Assembly: GCA_041905785.1 (NCBI GenBank)
Contig: JAYRKJ010000016.1
Location: forward strand, 95,626-159,625
Length of the DNA: 64,000 bases
Origin: Roseateles_B sp041905785
GTDB lineage: Bacteria > Pseudomonadota > Gammaproteobacteria > Burkholderiales > Burkholderiaceae_C
Direction: 5' to 3'
Both the position numbers and the translations under genes were made by a program. Under the pieces are notes generated by a model, which saw only the letters and a list, made by a program, of their open reading frames with translations, made no database searches and was not told the origin of the DNA. Shown piece after piece: positions 26,697 through 35,476 of the stretch. Numbering within the stretch: the stretch's first letter is position 1; every line of letters starts with the position of its first letter.

Positions 26697-28115
26697 TCAA
26701 GCCATCCTGCGCAGCAGCCCGAAGAGGGTCTTGAAGCGCTGGCCATAAGGCGGCTGGAACAGGTGCGTGCCGGCAAGGCCGGACTGGATGAACACCGGCT
26801 TGAGCTTGCTGAAGGTGTCGAAGCCCCATTCGCCGTGGTAATGGCCCATGCCGCTGGCACCGACGCCGCCAAAGGGCTGCGACTCCTGCCCGAGGTGCCA
26901 GATGCAGTCGTTGACGGTAACGCCGCCGGCATGGGTCTCGCGCAGCACTTTTTCGCGCGCGACGCTGTCTTCACTGAAGAGGTACAGCGCCAGCGGGCGC
27001 TCGCCGGCATTCACCTGCGCGATGGCCTGGTCCAGGCTGTCGTAGGGGAGGATGGGCAGGATGGGGCCGAAGATCTCCTCCTGCATCAGCTGCATCGCCG
27101 GCGTGGCGCCCAGCACCACGTGGGGGGAGAGCTTGCGTCCGGCGCCGGGGTCCAGTTCCTGCGGATGGCTGGGCATCAGCTCGGCCCCCTGAGCCTTGGC
27201 GTCGTCCAGCAGCTGTTGCAGCCGCGCGCGGTGGCGGGGCGTGGCGATGCTGGTGTAGTCCGGATTGCCGTGCAGGCTGGGCACCATGCGCTGCCAATGG
27301 CGCAGCACCGCCTCGGCCAGCGGGCGGACCATGTCGCGCGGGGCCAGCACGTAGTCGGGGGCGACACAGGTCTGGCCGGCATTGAGCAGCTTGCCGTAGG
27401 CGAGGCGCGAGGCGCTGCGTTCCAGCTTGCAACTGCGGTCGAAGATGGCCGGCGATTTGCCGCCCAGTTCCAGCGTGACCGGCGTGAGGTTTTTCGCGGC
27501 GGCCTGCGCCACGTGGCGGCCGACGGCGGTGGAGCCGGTGAAGAACAGATGGTCGAAAGGCAGGGCGGAGAAGGCGCGGGCCAGGTCGGCGTCGCCGGTC
27601 AGCACGGTCATCTCCTCGGGGCTGAAGTGCTCGGCGACCAGCCGGGCCATCAAGGCCGAGGTGGCGGGGGTCAGCTCCGAGGGCTTGATCATCACGCGGT
27701 TGCCGGCGGCCAGCGCGGCGATGGCGGGGCCGGTCGTCAGGTAATAGGGGTAGTTCCAGGGCGCGATGATGCCCACCACGCCCAGGGGCTGAGGCATTAG
27801 CGCATTGCGGCCCGGCATGAAGTGCAGGGCCGTGGGCATGCGGCGCGTCTTCATCCAGCCGCGCAGGTGCTTGATGGCGTGCTCGGCACCGGCGATGGTC
27901 GTGAAGACCTCGGCCAGCAGGGTCTCCTGGTGCGCGCGATGGCCGAAGTCCTGGGCAATGGCTTCGCAAAGCGCCTGCTCGTTCTGGCGCGTCATGGCGA
28001 CGAGGCGCTGCAGGCGGTCCCTGCGCACCGCCAGACCGGGCATGGGCTCGCGCGCATAGGCGGCGCGCTGCGTCTCGAATGCCAGCTGCAGGGCTTCTTG
28101 GGTCGAATGTTCCAT
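26697..28115 (-). CDS. calB: Coniferyl aldehyde dehydrogenase
   Basis: 472 residues of the NAD(P)-dependent aldehyde dehydrogenase superfamily. The catalytic pair is present: Glu216 in LELGGKSP and Cys250 in NAGQTCVAPDY. Other family marks are APWNYP, FTGSTAVG and EEIFGPILP. The pattern GQTCVAPDY with a short, roughly 470-residue chain and a hydrophobic C-terminus fits the coniferyl-aldehyde/long-chain aldehyde group and not the betaine or succinate semialdehyde ones. It would oxidise coniferyl or other aldehydes to acids. The gene stands alone with repeats on its 5' side. Substrate choice is inference. Confidence 0.82.
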   Translation of the reverse strand: MEHSTQEALQLAFETQRAAYAREPMPGLAVRRDRLQRLVAMTRQNEQALCEAIAQDFGHRAHQETLLAEVFTTIAGAEHAIKHLRGWMKTRRMPTALHFMPGRNALMPQPLGVVGIIAPWNYPYYLTTGPAIAALAAGNRVMIKPSELTPATSALMARLVAEHFSPEEMTVLTGDADLARAFSALPFDHLFFTGSTAVGRHVAQAAAKNLTPVTLELGGKSPAIFDRSCKLERSASRLAYGKLLNAGQTCVAPDYVLAPRDMVRPLAEAVLRHWQRMVPSLHGNPDYTSIATPRHRARLQQLLDDAKAQGAELMPSHPQELDPGAGRKLSPHVVLGATPAMQLMQEEIFGPILPILPYDSLDQAIAQVNAGERPLALYLFSEDSVAREKVLRETHAGGVTVNDCIWHLGQESQPFGGVGASGMGHYHGEWGFDTFSKLKPVFIQSGLAGTHLFQPPYGQRFKTLFGLLRRMA

Positions 28116-28352
28116 GGCGGGGTGTCTCCTGCCGCGAGGCTAAGGCCAAACCTCGGTACCACCAAGCGTGCCGACCCTCGGCTAGAGAAGCAGGTCTAGT
28201 CGCGGAGGTGACACGACACTCCATTTCGACAGGAGCATCTCCGGTGCTCAGGTTCCGTATGAGGAGGGGTGCATGCGAGGGATGGAGCATCGCCGGGGTG
28301 CGAGGGCAGGATTGCTCCGTGCCTGGGCCAGTGGTCCAGTCCCTCGCCAGGC

Positions 28353-28377
28353 ACAAACAGTCCACTGGACTGTTTGT
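28353..28377. repeat. Perfect 25-base palindrome
   Basis: Arms ACAAACAGTCCA (28353-28364) and TGGACTGTTTGT (28366-28377) around one central base. It has no T-run and sits away from gene ends, so it looks like a repeat core or protein-binding site, not a terminator. Confidence 0.7.
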
Positions 28378-28526
28378 ATCCGGGCTCTGTCCCCAGTCCC
28401 GCTACGCGGGCCTCCTCCTTAACCTGCGCAATCCCGCCCTCGCACCCCGGCTCCAACATCATCGAGTGCTGGCTCGAAGCCTGAGGCAAGGCACAAAAAG
28501 GTGGGTGCTCGGCTTCCCCAAAAACA

Positions 28527-28562
28527 AAGAAGCCCACCGGTGCAACCCGGTGGGCTTCTTTC
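28527..28562. terminator. Strong bidirectional terminator
   Basis: AAAGAAGCCCACCGG pairs perfectly with CCGGTGGGCTTCTTT around a 5-base loop, with A and T runs on the two sides, so it can work in both directions. It can terminate purH transcripts on the minus strand. Confidence 0.8.
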
Positions 28563-28642
28563 AGTCTGGCATCGACCTTGAGGCGTCAGTGCCAGTTGCA
28601 GCTAAGACCGCCCGGCGCCAACCGGCGCTCGCCCCTGCACGA

Positions 28643-28715
28643 ACACCGCTGATCCGGCTTTGCCGGGCAGACGGTGTTGCCCCCTCGAGGGGGCGGCCGT
28701 CAGGCCGTAGGGGGT
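28643..28715. repeat. 73-base repeat element, copy A
   Basis: Starts ACACCGCTGATCCGG and contains CCCCCTCGAGGGGG. Copy B begins 81 bases later and shares about the first 55 bases exactly; the end differs (CGGCCGTCAGGCCG here). Confidence 0.75.
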
Positions 28716-28723
28716 GGTCCGGC

Positions 28724-28796
28724 ACACCGCTGATCCGGCTTTGCCGGGCAGACGGTGTTGCCCCCTCGAGGGGGCCGGCGAAGCCGGTAGGGGGGA
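28724..28796. repeat. 73-base repeat element, copy B
   Basis: Direct repeat of copy A, ending in GGCCGGCGAAGCCGG and a G run five bases before the purH stop. The element has internal inverted repeats (CCGGC...GCCGG, CCCCCTCGAGGGGG). Confidence 0.75.
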
Positions 28797-28800
28797 GCCT

Positions 28801-30381
28801 TCAGTGCCTGAAGTGGCGCACGCCGGTGAACACCATCGCCACGCCGCGCTCGTTGGCGGCGGCGATCACTTCCTCGTCGCGCATGGAACCGCCCGGCTGG
28901 ATGACGCAGCTGGCGCCGGCGTCGGCCAGCACGTCCAGGCCGTCACGGAAGGGGAAGAAGGCGTCGCTCGCCACCACCGAACCCTTGAGGTCCAGGCCGG
29001 CGTTGGCGGCCTTGATGGCGGCGATCTTGGTGGAGTCCACGCGGCTCATCTGGCCGGCACCCACGCCCAGGGTCATGCCGCCGCCGCAGAAGACGATGGC
29101 ATTGCTCTTGACGTACTGGGCCACGGTCCAGGCGAACATCAGGTCATCGAGCTGCTGCGCGCTGGGCTGCAGGGTCGTGACCACCTTCAGGTCGGACTTC
29201 TGCAGGAAGTGGTTGTCGGCGCTCTGCAGCAGCAGGCCGGAGCCGATGCGCTTGCTGTCGCCCAGGTTGCGGCCCTGCAGCCAGGGCGTGTCGCCGCCCG
29301 GGGGCAGGGCGATCTCCATCAGGCGGACGTTGACCTTGCTCTTGAAGATCTCGCGGGCCTCGGCCGTGAAGCCGGGGGCCATCAGCACCTCGACGAACTG
29401 CTTGGACACCAGTTCCGCCGCCGCGCCATCCACCTCGCGGTTGAAGGCGATGATGCCGCCGAAGGCGCTGGTCGGGTCGGTCTTGAAGGCCTTGGCATAG
29501 GCTTCGGCCGGCGTGGCGGCCACGGCCACGCCGCAGGGGTTGGCATGCTTGACGATCACGCAGGCCGGGGCCTGGAAGGACTTGACGCACTCCCAGGCGG
29601 CATCGGCGTCGGCGATGTTGTTGTAGGACAGTTCCTTGCCCTGCAGCTGCTTGCCCGTGACGATCGAGCCGGGGGCGGGGAAGAGGTCGCGGTAGAGGGC
29701 CGCGGTCTGGTGGCTGTTCTCGCCGTAGCGCAGGTCCTGCACCTTCACGAAGCAGCTGTTCATCTGGGCCGGATAGGCCGACAGCGAACCGTCGTCCTGG
29801 CGGGCGCTGAGGTAGTTGCTGATCGCGGCGTCGTACTGCGCGATGCGGTTGAAGGCGGCCACGCTGCAGGCGAAGCGGGTCTTGTCGCTGGTCTTGCCTG
29901 CGGCCTTGAGTTCTTCCAGCACGCCGGCGTACTGGCTGGCGTCGGTCAGCACCGTGACGTCCTTCCAGTTCTTGGCCGCGCTGCGCACCATGGCCGGACC
30001 GCCGATGTCGATGTTCTCGATGGCGTCTTCCAGCGTGCAGCCGGGCTTGGCCACGGTGGCCTCGAAGGGGTAGAGGTTGACAGCCAGGATGTCGATGGTG
30101 GCGATGCCGTGGTCGGCCAGCGCCTTCATGTGCTCGGGCACCTCGCGGCGGGCCAGCAGGCCGCCGTGGATCTTGGGGTGCAGGGTCTTGACGCGACCGT
30201 CCAGCATCTCGGGGAAGCCGGTGTGGTCCGCCACCTCGGTCACCGGCAGGCCGGCGTCGGCCAGCAGCTTGGCGGTACCGCCGGTGGAGAGCAGGCGCAC
30301 GTTCAGGGCGTGCAGGGCCTTGGCGAAATCGACGATGCCGGTCTTGTCGGACACGGAGATCAGGGCAGTCAGTTGCGTCAT
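28801..30381 (-). CDS. purH: Bifunctional AICAR transformylase/IMP cyclohydrolase PurH
   Basis: 526 residues, normal for PurH, which carries out the last two steps of purine synthesis: formylation of AICAR to FAICAR and ring closure to IMP. The N-terminal cyclohydrolase (MGS-like) domain opens with ALISVSDKTGIVDFA and contains STGGTAKLL and HPKIHGGLLAR. The transformylase domain has the catalytic Lys-His (VIVKHANPCGVA), RYGENSHQ and the C-terminal ends GGSMRDEEVI and FTGVRHFRH. I start at the ATG giving MTQLTALISV. It is the last gene of a dusB-fis-purH operon. Confidence 0.97.
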   Translation of the reverse strand: MTQLTALISVSDKTGIVDFAKALHALNVRLLSTGGTAKLLADAGLPVTEVADHTGFPEMLDGRVKTLHPKIHGGLLARREVPEHMKALADHGIATIDILAVNLYPFEATVAKPGCTLEDAIENIDIGGPAMVRSAAKNWKDVTVLTDASQYAGVLEELKAAGKTSDKTRFACSVAAFNRIAQYDAAISNYLSARQDDGSLSAYPAQMNSCFVKVQDLRYGENSHQTAALYRDLFPAPGSIVTGKQLQGKELSYNNIADADAAWECVKSFQAPACVIVKHANPCGVAVAATPAEAYAKAFKTDPTSAFGGIIAFNREVDGAAAELVSKQFVEVLMAPGFTAEAREIFKSKVNVRLMEIALPPGGDTPWLQGRNLGDSKRIGSGLLLQSADNHFLQKSDLKVVTTLQPSAQQLDDLMFAWTVAQYVKSNAIVFCGGGMTLGVGAGQMSRVDSTKIAAIKAANAGLDLKGSVVASDAFFPFRDGLDVLADAGASCVIQPGGSMRDEEVIAAANERGVAMVFTGVRHFRH

Positions 30382-30437
30382 GGTGGACTCGGGATGGTGG
30401 GGGTTCGGTGGAGCCTGCAGTGGCATGCAGGCGCGGC

Positions 30438-30671
30438 TCAGAGCAGCTCGTGGTCGCTGAGCTTGCGGCGCAGGGTGTTGCGGTTGATGCCCAGCCATTC
30501 GGCGGCCTTGCTCTGGTTGCCGTCGGCCTTGGCCATCACGACTTCCAGCAGGGGCTTCTCGACCAGCTTGATCAGCATGTCGTGCATGGAGTGCGGCACC
30601 TCGCCGTCGAGGTCGCGGAAATAGGCCTCAAGGTTCTCGCGAATGCACTGGTCGATGGGTTTGGGCGTCAT
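30438..30671 (-). CDS. fis: DNA-binding protein Fis
   Basis: 77 residues. Fis is a small nucleoid protein and transcription regulator that bends DNA as a dimer. The C-terminal helix-turn-helix is clear: NQSKAAEWLGINRNTLRRKL, which is nearly the family signature. The shorter N-terminal part, compared with the 98-residue E. coli protein, is usual in betaproteobacteria. The ATG overlaps the dusB stop (ATGA), the classic dusB-fis coupling. Confidence 0.96.
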   Translation of the reverse strand: MTPKPIDQCIRENLEAYFRDLDGEVPHSMHDMLIKLVEKPLLEVVMAKADGNQSKAAEWLGINRNTLRRKLSDHELL

Positions 30672-31786
30672 GCCGATAGCCTTTGTTCTTCTGCGTCGTC
30701 GTCGTTGGCCGCGTCCTGTGCGGGCGGGAGGTAGGGCAGGCGCTCGTGCAGGTCGGCCAGTTTGGCAAACCAGTCGGAGAGGGCCTGGACCTGAGCCTCG
30801 CAGCTGTCCAGCCGGTTCATGGCCTGGCGGAAGTCCTCCCCGCCGGGCAAGGCCTTCACGGCCCAGGCGATGTGCTTGCGCGCGCTGCGCATGCCGCTGT
30901 CGCTGCCGTAAAGGCTGTAGTGGTCCTGCAGATGTTCCAGCAGCCAGTCGCGCGCCTCCAGCACGCGTGGCGCAGGCAGCTGCTCGCCGGTGGCGAGGAA
31001 ATGGGCGATCTCGCGGAAGATCCAGGGCCGGCCCTGGGCGGCGCGGCCCACCATCAGCGCGTCGGCGCCGGTGTGCTGCAGCACTTGCAGGGCCTTCTCG
31101 GGGCTGTCGATGTCGCCGTTGGCCACCACCGGCATGCGCACCGCGGCCTTCACCGCGCGCAGGGTGTCGTATTCGGCCAGACCCTTGTAGCCCTGCTCGC
31201 GGGTGCGGCCGTGGATGGTCAGCATGGCAATGCCGGCGTCCTCGGCCATGCGCGCCAGGCGCAGGGCATTGCGGGCCTCGGCACTCCAGCCGGTGCGCAT
31301 CTTCAGCGTCACGGGCACCTCGAAGGGCCGGCAGGCGTCGACCACCGCGCGGACGATCTCCTCGGCCAGCGGCTCGTTCTGCATCAGGGCCGAGCCGGCC
31401 CATTTGTTGCAGACCTTCTTGGCCGGGCAGCCCATGTTGATGTCGATGATTTGCGCGCCGCGCTGGATGTTGTAGACCGCGGCCTCGGCCATCATCGGCG
31501 CCTCGGTGCCGGCGATCTGCACGGCGATGGGCGCAGTCTCGCCCTCATGGTTGGCGCGGCGCGAGGTCTTGAGGCTGTTCCAGAGGTCCTTGCGCGAGGT
31601 CACCATCTCGGAGACCGCATAGCCCGCGCCCAGGCGCTTGCACAGCATGCGAAACGGGCGGTCCGTCACCCCGGCCATGGGCGCCACGAACAGATTGTTC
31701 GGCAGCTCATGGGCACCTAGCCGCAGCGGTGTGGGCTGCCGTGTGGGCAGGATGGAGGGCATGGGAGGGGGCGGGCGGCTGCTCAA
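30668..31786 (-). CDS. dusB: tRNA-dihydrouridine synthase DusB
   Basis: 372 residues. FMN-dependent enzyme that reduces uridine to dihydrouridine in tRNA. It shows the Dus family marks APMAGVTDRPFR, the catalytic Cys in NMGCPAKKVCNKWAGSALM, the FMN-binding VTLKMRTGW, HGRTREQGY, NGDIDSPEKA and MVGRAAQGRPW. It is the first gene of the operon with fis and purH and overlaps fis. The start at 31786 or at the ATG at 31762 (MPSILPTRQ) are both possible; the second removes a proline-rich stretch. Confidence 0.95.
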   Translation of the reverse strand: MSSRPPPPMPSILPTRQPTPLRLGAHELPNNLFVAPMAGVTDRPFRMLCKRLGAGYAVSEMVTSRKDLWNSLKTSRRANHEGETAPIAVQIAGTEAPMMAEAAVYNIQRGAQIIDINMGCPAKKVCNKWAGSALMQNEPLAEEIVRAVVDACRPFEVPVTLKMRTGWSAEARNALRLARMAEDAGIAMLTIHGRTREQGYKGLAEYDTLRAVKAAVRMPVVANGDIDSPEKALQVLQHTGADALMVGRAAQGRPWIFREIAHFLATGEQLPAPRVLEARDWLLEHLQDHYSLYGSDSGMRSARKHIAWAVKALPGGEDFRQAMNRLDSCEAQVQALSDWFAKLADLHERLPYLPPAQDAANDDDAEEQRLSA

Positions 31787-31823
31787 AAAAGAGGCAAGAT
31801 TATAACGCCCGCCGATGCGGCGC

Positions 31824-32237
31824 TCAGCGCAGGGCCTGGCGCACGACCAGCTTCAGGCCCGACCAGGTCGCGTCGACCGCGCAAACCTTCACGTCCACCC
31901 AGCCCAGCGGCAGGGCCAGTTCACGGATGCGGTCTTCGGTGATCGTGGTCGGCAGCTTGGAGGCTTTCTTGGGCCAGGAGATCCAGAGCACGGCGTCGGT
32001 GCGCAACTGCTCGCGCCAGGCCTTCAGCAGCGCGGCCAGCTCCGCGACTTCGACAAGAAAGGCATGGGCCACGTCGACCATCGGCGACGGCCGATCGACG
32101 AGCTGAAGGCCCTCGGGGCGCTGCAGCAGTGCGCCCTCCAGATAGCCGGGCGGCGCATGCAGCAGCAGCAGTTGCTGCCCGCTCTTGAGCCCCAGCTTCC
32201 TGGCCAGCGGCGTGCCGGAATAGCCGGCGTTGCTCAA
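31824..32237 (-). CDS. DUF3052 family protein
   Basis: 137 residues. It begins AGYSGTPLARKLGLKSGQ, a hallmark of the DUF3052 family, and continues with VDVAHAFLVEVAEL, an acidic/hydrophobic block, WISWPKKASK and DRIRELALPLGWVDVKVCAVD. The molecular function of the family is unknown. It is cytoplasmic, with no signal peptide or membrane helix. It starts 14 bases from the stop of the solute-binding protein gene upstream, so the two may be co-transcribed. Confidence 0.8.
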   Translation of the reverse strand: MSNAGYSGTPLARKLGLKSGQQLLLLHAPPGYLEGALLQRPEGLQLVDRPSPMVDVAHAFLVEVAELAALLKAWREQLRTDAVLWISWPKKASKLPTTITEDRIRELALPLGWVDVKVCAVDATWSGLKLVVRQALR

Positions 32238-32250
32238 GCCGCCCCCGCAC

Positions 32251-33066
32251 TCACGGCTGCTGCACGGTCTGCTTGCGCCACAGCTGGATGGACTGGCTGA
32301 TCCAGTCGTTCATCTGCGTGGTCTTGGCGAGCTTGTACACGGCCCGCGCCAGCTTGCCGCGCAGCTCCGCGCTGTTGCAGGCGGACTTGTGCGAAAGCGT
32401 CAGGTACAGCGGCTCCTTGGCCACGGCGCCGTCGAGCTGCTTGATGTCGGCGATGCCCATCTTGGCCAGGAAGGCGTCGCCGGGGCTGTCTTCGTAGACC
32501 AGGTAGTCGGCCCGGCCCTTTTGCAGGATCTGGATGGCCTGTTCCAGGCTCGCCACCTGCGTGATCCTCAGGTTCTCCCGCGCGTAGCGGTCGAAGTCCT
32601 CGCCGAAGCTGTTGTTGATCACGGTGACGCCCTGGTGGCCCTGCAGATCGCCCCAGCGGCGGTACTTGAGCTTGCTGCCGTCCTTGGTCCAGACCGCCGA
32701 GCGGGTGTCGCGGAAGGGCGGGTGGAAGTAGTCCATGTACTCGGTGCGCGGCACGGTGAAGAAGGCGCCGGCAATCAGGTCCACCTTGCCGGCCCGCACC
32801 TCTTCCTGGACACGGCCCCAGGGGCCCACGTAGCGCACCTCGATGGGGATGCCGATCTCCTTGGACAGCCACTGCATCATCTCGGCATTGGCGCCGATGA
32901 GCTTGCTCTCGTCGTCCGGTGCGCGCCAGAGATAGGGGGGGTACTGCGGGTTGCCGGAGGCGAGCAGGTGTTTGCAGCCGTCTTGCGCCAGCGCGGGCTG
33001 CAGCAAGCCCAGCATCGAGCTCAAGAGCCCAAGACAGATGAATCCGGTCTTCGCGAGTTTCAGCAT
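32251..33066 (-). CDS. Periplasmic solute-binding protein, family 3
   Basis: 271 residues with a signal peptide (LGLLSSMLGLLQPALAQ). The mature part is a type 3 substrate-binding domain: YPPYLWRAPDD near the start, GANAEMMQWLSKEIG, VDLIAGAFFTVPRTEYMDYF, and a late NSFGEDFDRYAREN block. Such proteins bind polar amino acids or act as orphan sensors. No ABC permease or ATPase gene is next to it, so it may work with a remote transporter. The ATG giving MLKLAKTG is chosen; the frame is open upstream without a signal peptide. Confidence 0.8.
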   Translation of the reverse strand: MLKLAKTGFICLGLLSSMLGLLQPALAQDGCKHLLASGNPQYPPYLWRAPDDESKLIGANAEMMQWLSKEIGIPIEVRYVGPWGRVQEEVRAGKVDLIAGAFFTVPRTEYMDYFHPPFRDTRSAVWTKDGSKLKYRRWGDLQGHQGVTVINNSFGEDFDRYARENLRITQVASLEQAIQILQKGRADYLVYEDSPGDAFLAKMGIADIKQLDGAVAKEPLYLTLSHKSACNSAELRGKLARAVYKLAKTTQMNDWISQSIQLWRKQTVQQP

Positions 33067-33210
33067 GCCCGTGACCTCGTAGGTGGTCTCGCCCGGCGGG
33101 TTCTTCGCTGGTCCCCGCTCCGGTACTGCGCTCCCTGAACCGATGAGTGTGCATGCCTTGCGCCAAGGCTGCAACCGGCGGGCGCAGGCGACTGTGGCGC
33201 CGCCCGCATA

Positions 33211-33714
33211 ATGGCCCGCATGGAGCAATCGGTGACGGATGCGCTGGCCGCGGTGCTGGCTTTTTTTTCCCTGCCGCAGGTCGGCCTGCCCGCGGTGTTC
33301 GTGATTGCCCTGGTGTCGGCCACCCTGCTGCCGCTGGGCTCCGAACCGGCGGTGCTGGCGCTGGTCAAGCTGGACCCGACCCTGTTCTGGCCCGCCGTGC
33401 TGGTCGCCACGGCAGGCAACACCCTGGGCGGCGCCATCACCTGGGGCATGGGCTATGGGGCCGAACGGCTTTATGAAGGGCATGTCCATCACAGCCCCAG
33501 CAACCGGGCCTTGCGTTGGCTGGAGCGCTTCGGGGCACGCGCCTGCCTGCTGAGCTGGCTGCCGGTCGTGGGCGACCCCCTGTGCGCCGTGGCGGGCTGG
33601 CTGCGGCTGCCCTTCTGGCCCTGCATGCTCTACATGGGCATCGGAAAGTTCCTGCGCTACCTGTGCATGACGGCCTTGCTGTTGTGGGTTTTCCCGGGAC
33701 AGTGGGGCGCTTGA
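33211..33714 (+). CDS. YqaA/DedA-type membrane protein
   Basis: 167 residues with about four membrane helices. The pattern matches the YqaA branch of the DedA/SNARE-associated family: ATLLPLGSEPAVLAL, ATAGNTLGGAITWGMGYG, then WLERFGARACLLSWLPVVGDPLCAVAGWLRLPFW. DedA-like proteins are linked to lipid carrier flipping and membrane homeostasis; the YqaA role is not settled. A start at 33211 or the ATG at 33220 is possible. It is transcribed away from the solute-binding protein and toward the carboxypeptidase gene. Confidence 0.8.
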   Translation: MARMEQSVTDALAAVLAFFSLPQVGLPAVFVIALVSATLLPLGSEPAVLALVKLDPTLFWPAVLVATAGNTLGGAITWGMGYGAERLYEGHVHHSPSNRALRWLERFGARACLLSWLPVVGDPLCAVAGWLRLPFWPCMLYMGIGKFLRYLCMTALLLWVFPGQWGA

Positions 33715-33844
33715 TGCGTCTCAAAGCCGGCCACAATGGCGGGCACGAGGCCGCCCGCCGCAGGGCAGCCGCAACGCCGGGCGTCGAGGAAACGCCCTTC
33801 CAGAACAGGGCCCTGCGCGGGTCCATTGGCGATGAAACAAAACC

Positions 33845-35332
33845 ATGAGCAAGACCGCTTACCAAGCGCTGTGCGCCCGCCATGTGCGCATGTACCGCCT
33901 CTCCCATCTGCATTCGATCGCGTCCTGGGACCAGTCGGCCAACATGCCGCCCAAGGGCAACGAAGCCCGCTCGCTGGCTTTGGCCGAGATGGGCGGGCTG
34001 CTGCACCAGCTGGCCACCGAGCCTGAGCTCAAGGGCCTGCTGGAGGCCGCGGCGCAGGAGGACCTGGACGAGGTCGAGCGCGCCAATCTGCGCGAGATGC
34101 AGCGCGCCTGGCGCGCCAGCAACGCGCTGCCGCAGTCCCTGGTCGAGGCCAAGAGCCTGGCCAACTCGCGCTGCGAACACGCCTGGCGCAGCCAGCGGCC
34201 GGCCAATGACTGGCCCGGCTACGCGGAGAACCTGCGCGAAGTGGTGCGGCTGGCCCGCGAGGAGGCGCGCTGCCTGTCGGCGGTGACAGGTCTTGCCCCC
34301 TATGACGCCCTCATGGACCAGTACGAGCCCGGCATGCGCTCGGCCGATGTGGACCGCGTGTTCGGCGACCTTCGGCAGTGGCTGCCGGGGTTGATCCGCG
34401 AGGTGCTGGACAAGCAGTCCCGCGAGGCCGTGCTCCGCCCCGAGCCCCCGTTCGCGCTGGCCGCGCAGAAGGCGCTGGGTCACGATGCCATGCACCTGAT
34501 GGGCTTCGACTTCGAGGCGGGTCGTCTGGACGAAAGCGCCCACCCCTTCTGCGGCGGCGTGCCCGAGGACGTGCGCATGACTACGCGTTACCGCGAGGAC
34601 GACTTCCTGCCCAGCCTGATGGGCACCATCCACGAGACCGGCCATGGCCGCTACGAGCAGAACCTGCGCCACGAATGGCTGGGCCTGCCCATCGCCAATG
34701 CGCGCTCCATGGGCCTGCACGAGAGCCAGAGCCTCTCCTTCGAGATGCAGCTGGGCAGCCACCCGGGCTTCGCGGGGCTCCTGCGCCCGCTGCTGCTCAA
34801 GCACCTGGGTGAGCAGCCGGCCTTCGAGGTGGGGAACCTGCACCGCCTGCTGACGCGCGTGAAGCCGGGCTATATCCGTGTGGACGCCGATGAGGTCACC
34901 TACCCCGCCCACGTGATCCTGCGCTATGAGATCGAGCGCCCGCTGATCGATGGGCAGATCGAGGTGGAGGACATCCCTGCGCTGTGGGACGCCAAGATGC
35001 AGGAGCTGCTGGGCCTGGACACCCGCGGCAACTTCAGCGACGGACCCATGCAGGACGTGCACTGGGGGGCCGGCCTCTTCGGCTATTTTCCCTGCTATAC
35101 GCTGGGCGCCATGTATGCCGCGCAGTTCTTCGCGGCCATGCGCCGCGAGACGCCGGACCTCGACGCCCGCATTGCCCGGGGCGAGCTGGCGGTGGTCTTC
35201 GACTGGCTGCGCAGCCGCATCTGGAACGAAGGCAGCCGCTGGGAAACGCCGGAGCTGGTGCGCCGCGCCAGCGGCGAGCCGCTCAACCCGGCGCATTTCC
35301 AGGCGCATCTGCGTGCCCGCTACATGGGATGA
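33845..35332 (+). CDS. M32 family metallocarboxypeptidase (Taq-type)
   Basis: 495 residues, the standard length. Zinc carboxypeptidase that trims amino acids from peptide C-termini in the cytoplasm. The metal site is TIHETGHGRYEQ (His263, His267) with the downstream Glu in GLHESQSL; other M32 marks are WDQSANMPP, GYIRVDADEVTYPAHVILRY and GYFPCYTLG. A terminator follows directly, so it is probably a single-gene transcript. A copy of the dispersed motif lies inside at 34282. Confidence 0.93.
   Translation: MSKTAYQALCARHVRMYRLSHLHSIASWDQSANMPPKGNEARSLALAEMGGLLHQLATEPELKGLLEAAAQEDLDEVERANLREMQRAWRASNALPQSLVEAKSLANSRCEHAWRSQRPANDWPGYAENLREVVRLAREEARCLSAVTGLAPYDALMDQYEPGMRSADVDRVFGDLRQWLPGLIREVLDKQSREAVLRPEPPFALAAQKALGHDAMHLMGFDFEAGRLDESAHPFCGGVPEDVRMTTRYREDDFLPSLMGTIHETGHGRYEQNLRHEWLGLPIANARSMGLHESQSLSFEMQLGSHPGFAGLLRPLLLKHLGEQPAFEVGNLHRLLTRVKPGYIRVDADEVTYPAHVILRYEIERPLIDGQIEVEDIPALWDAKMQELLGLDTRGNFSDGPMQDVHWGAGLFGYFPCYTLGAMYAAQFFAAMRRETPDLDARIARGELAVVFDWLRSRIWNEGSRWETPELVRRASGEPLNPAHFQAHLRARYMG
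34282..34296 (+). repeat. Dispersed 15-nt motif, copy 9
   Basis: Reads GGTGACAGGTCTTGC, two bases off the consensus but with the core intact. In the carboxypeptidase it is read in the frame that gives VTGLAP. Confidence 0.4.
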
Positions 35333-35363
35333 GCAAGGCAGCGCAGAATCTGCTGCAGCAACA

Positions 35364-35397
35364 AGAAGAGGCCCCGCGGGGCCTCTTCTCGTTTTCT
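35364..35397 (+). terminator. Terminator after the M32 carboxypeptidase
   Basis: AGAAGAGGCCCCG pairs with CGGGGCCTCTTCT with almost no loop, followed by CGTTTTCTT. Being near-symmetric, it can also serve the convergent PEP-CTERM gene. Confidence 0.8.
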
Positions 35398-35476
35398 TCT
35401 AATGAAACAGCCGCTGGTTGCGGCGCGGTGGCGGGTGCATGCCCGTCCCTTCGTTCTCAACGACGTCCTAGCAAAC

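Larger units (their letters stand above)
28116..28800. other. Repeat-rich intergenic region between aldehyde dehydrogenase and purH
   Basis: About 685 bases with no supported gene. It holds a perfect palindrome (28353-28377), a stretch that looks like a dispersed non-coding repeat (28250-28500), a strong terminator hairpin (28527-28562) and two copies of a 73-base element (28643-28715 and 28724-28796). Confidence 0.6.

Noticed and set aside
28643..28796. CRISPR repeats or att sites.
   Set aside because: Only two copies, 81 bases apart, with internal hairpins, and no integrase or cas genes nearby.
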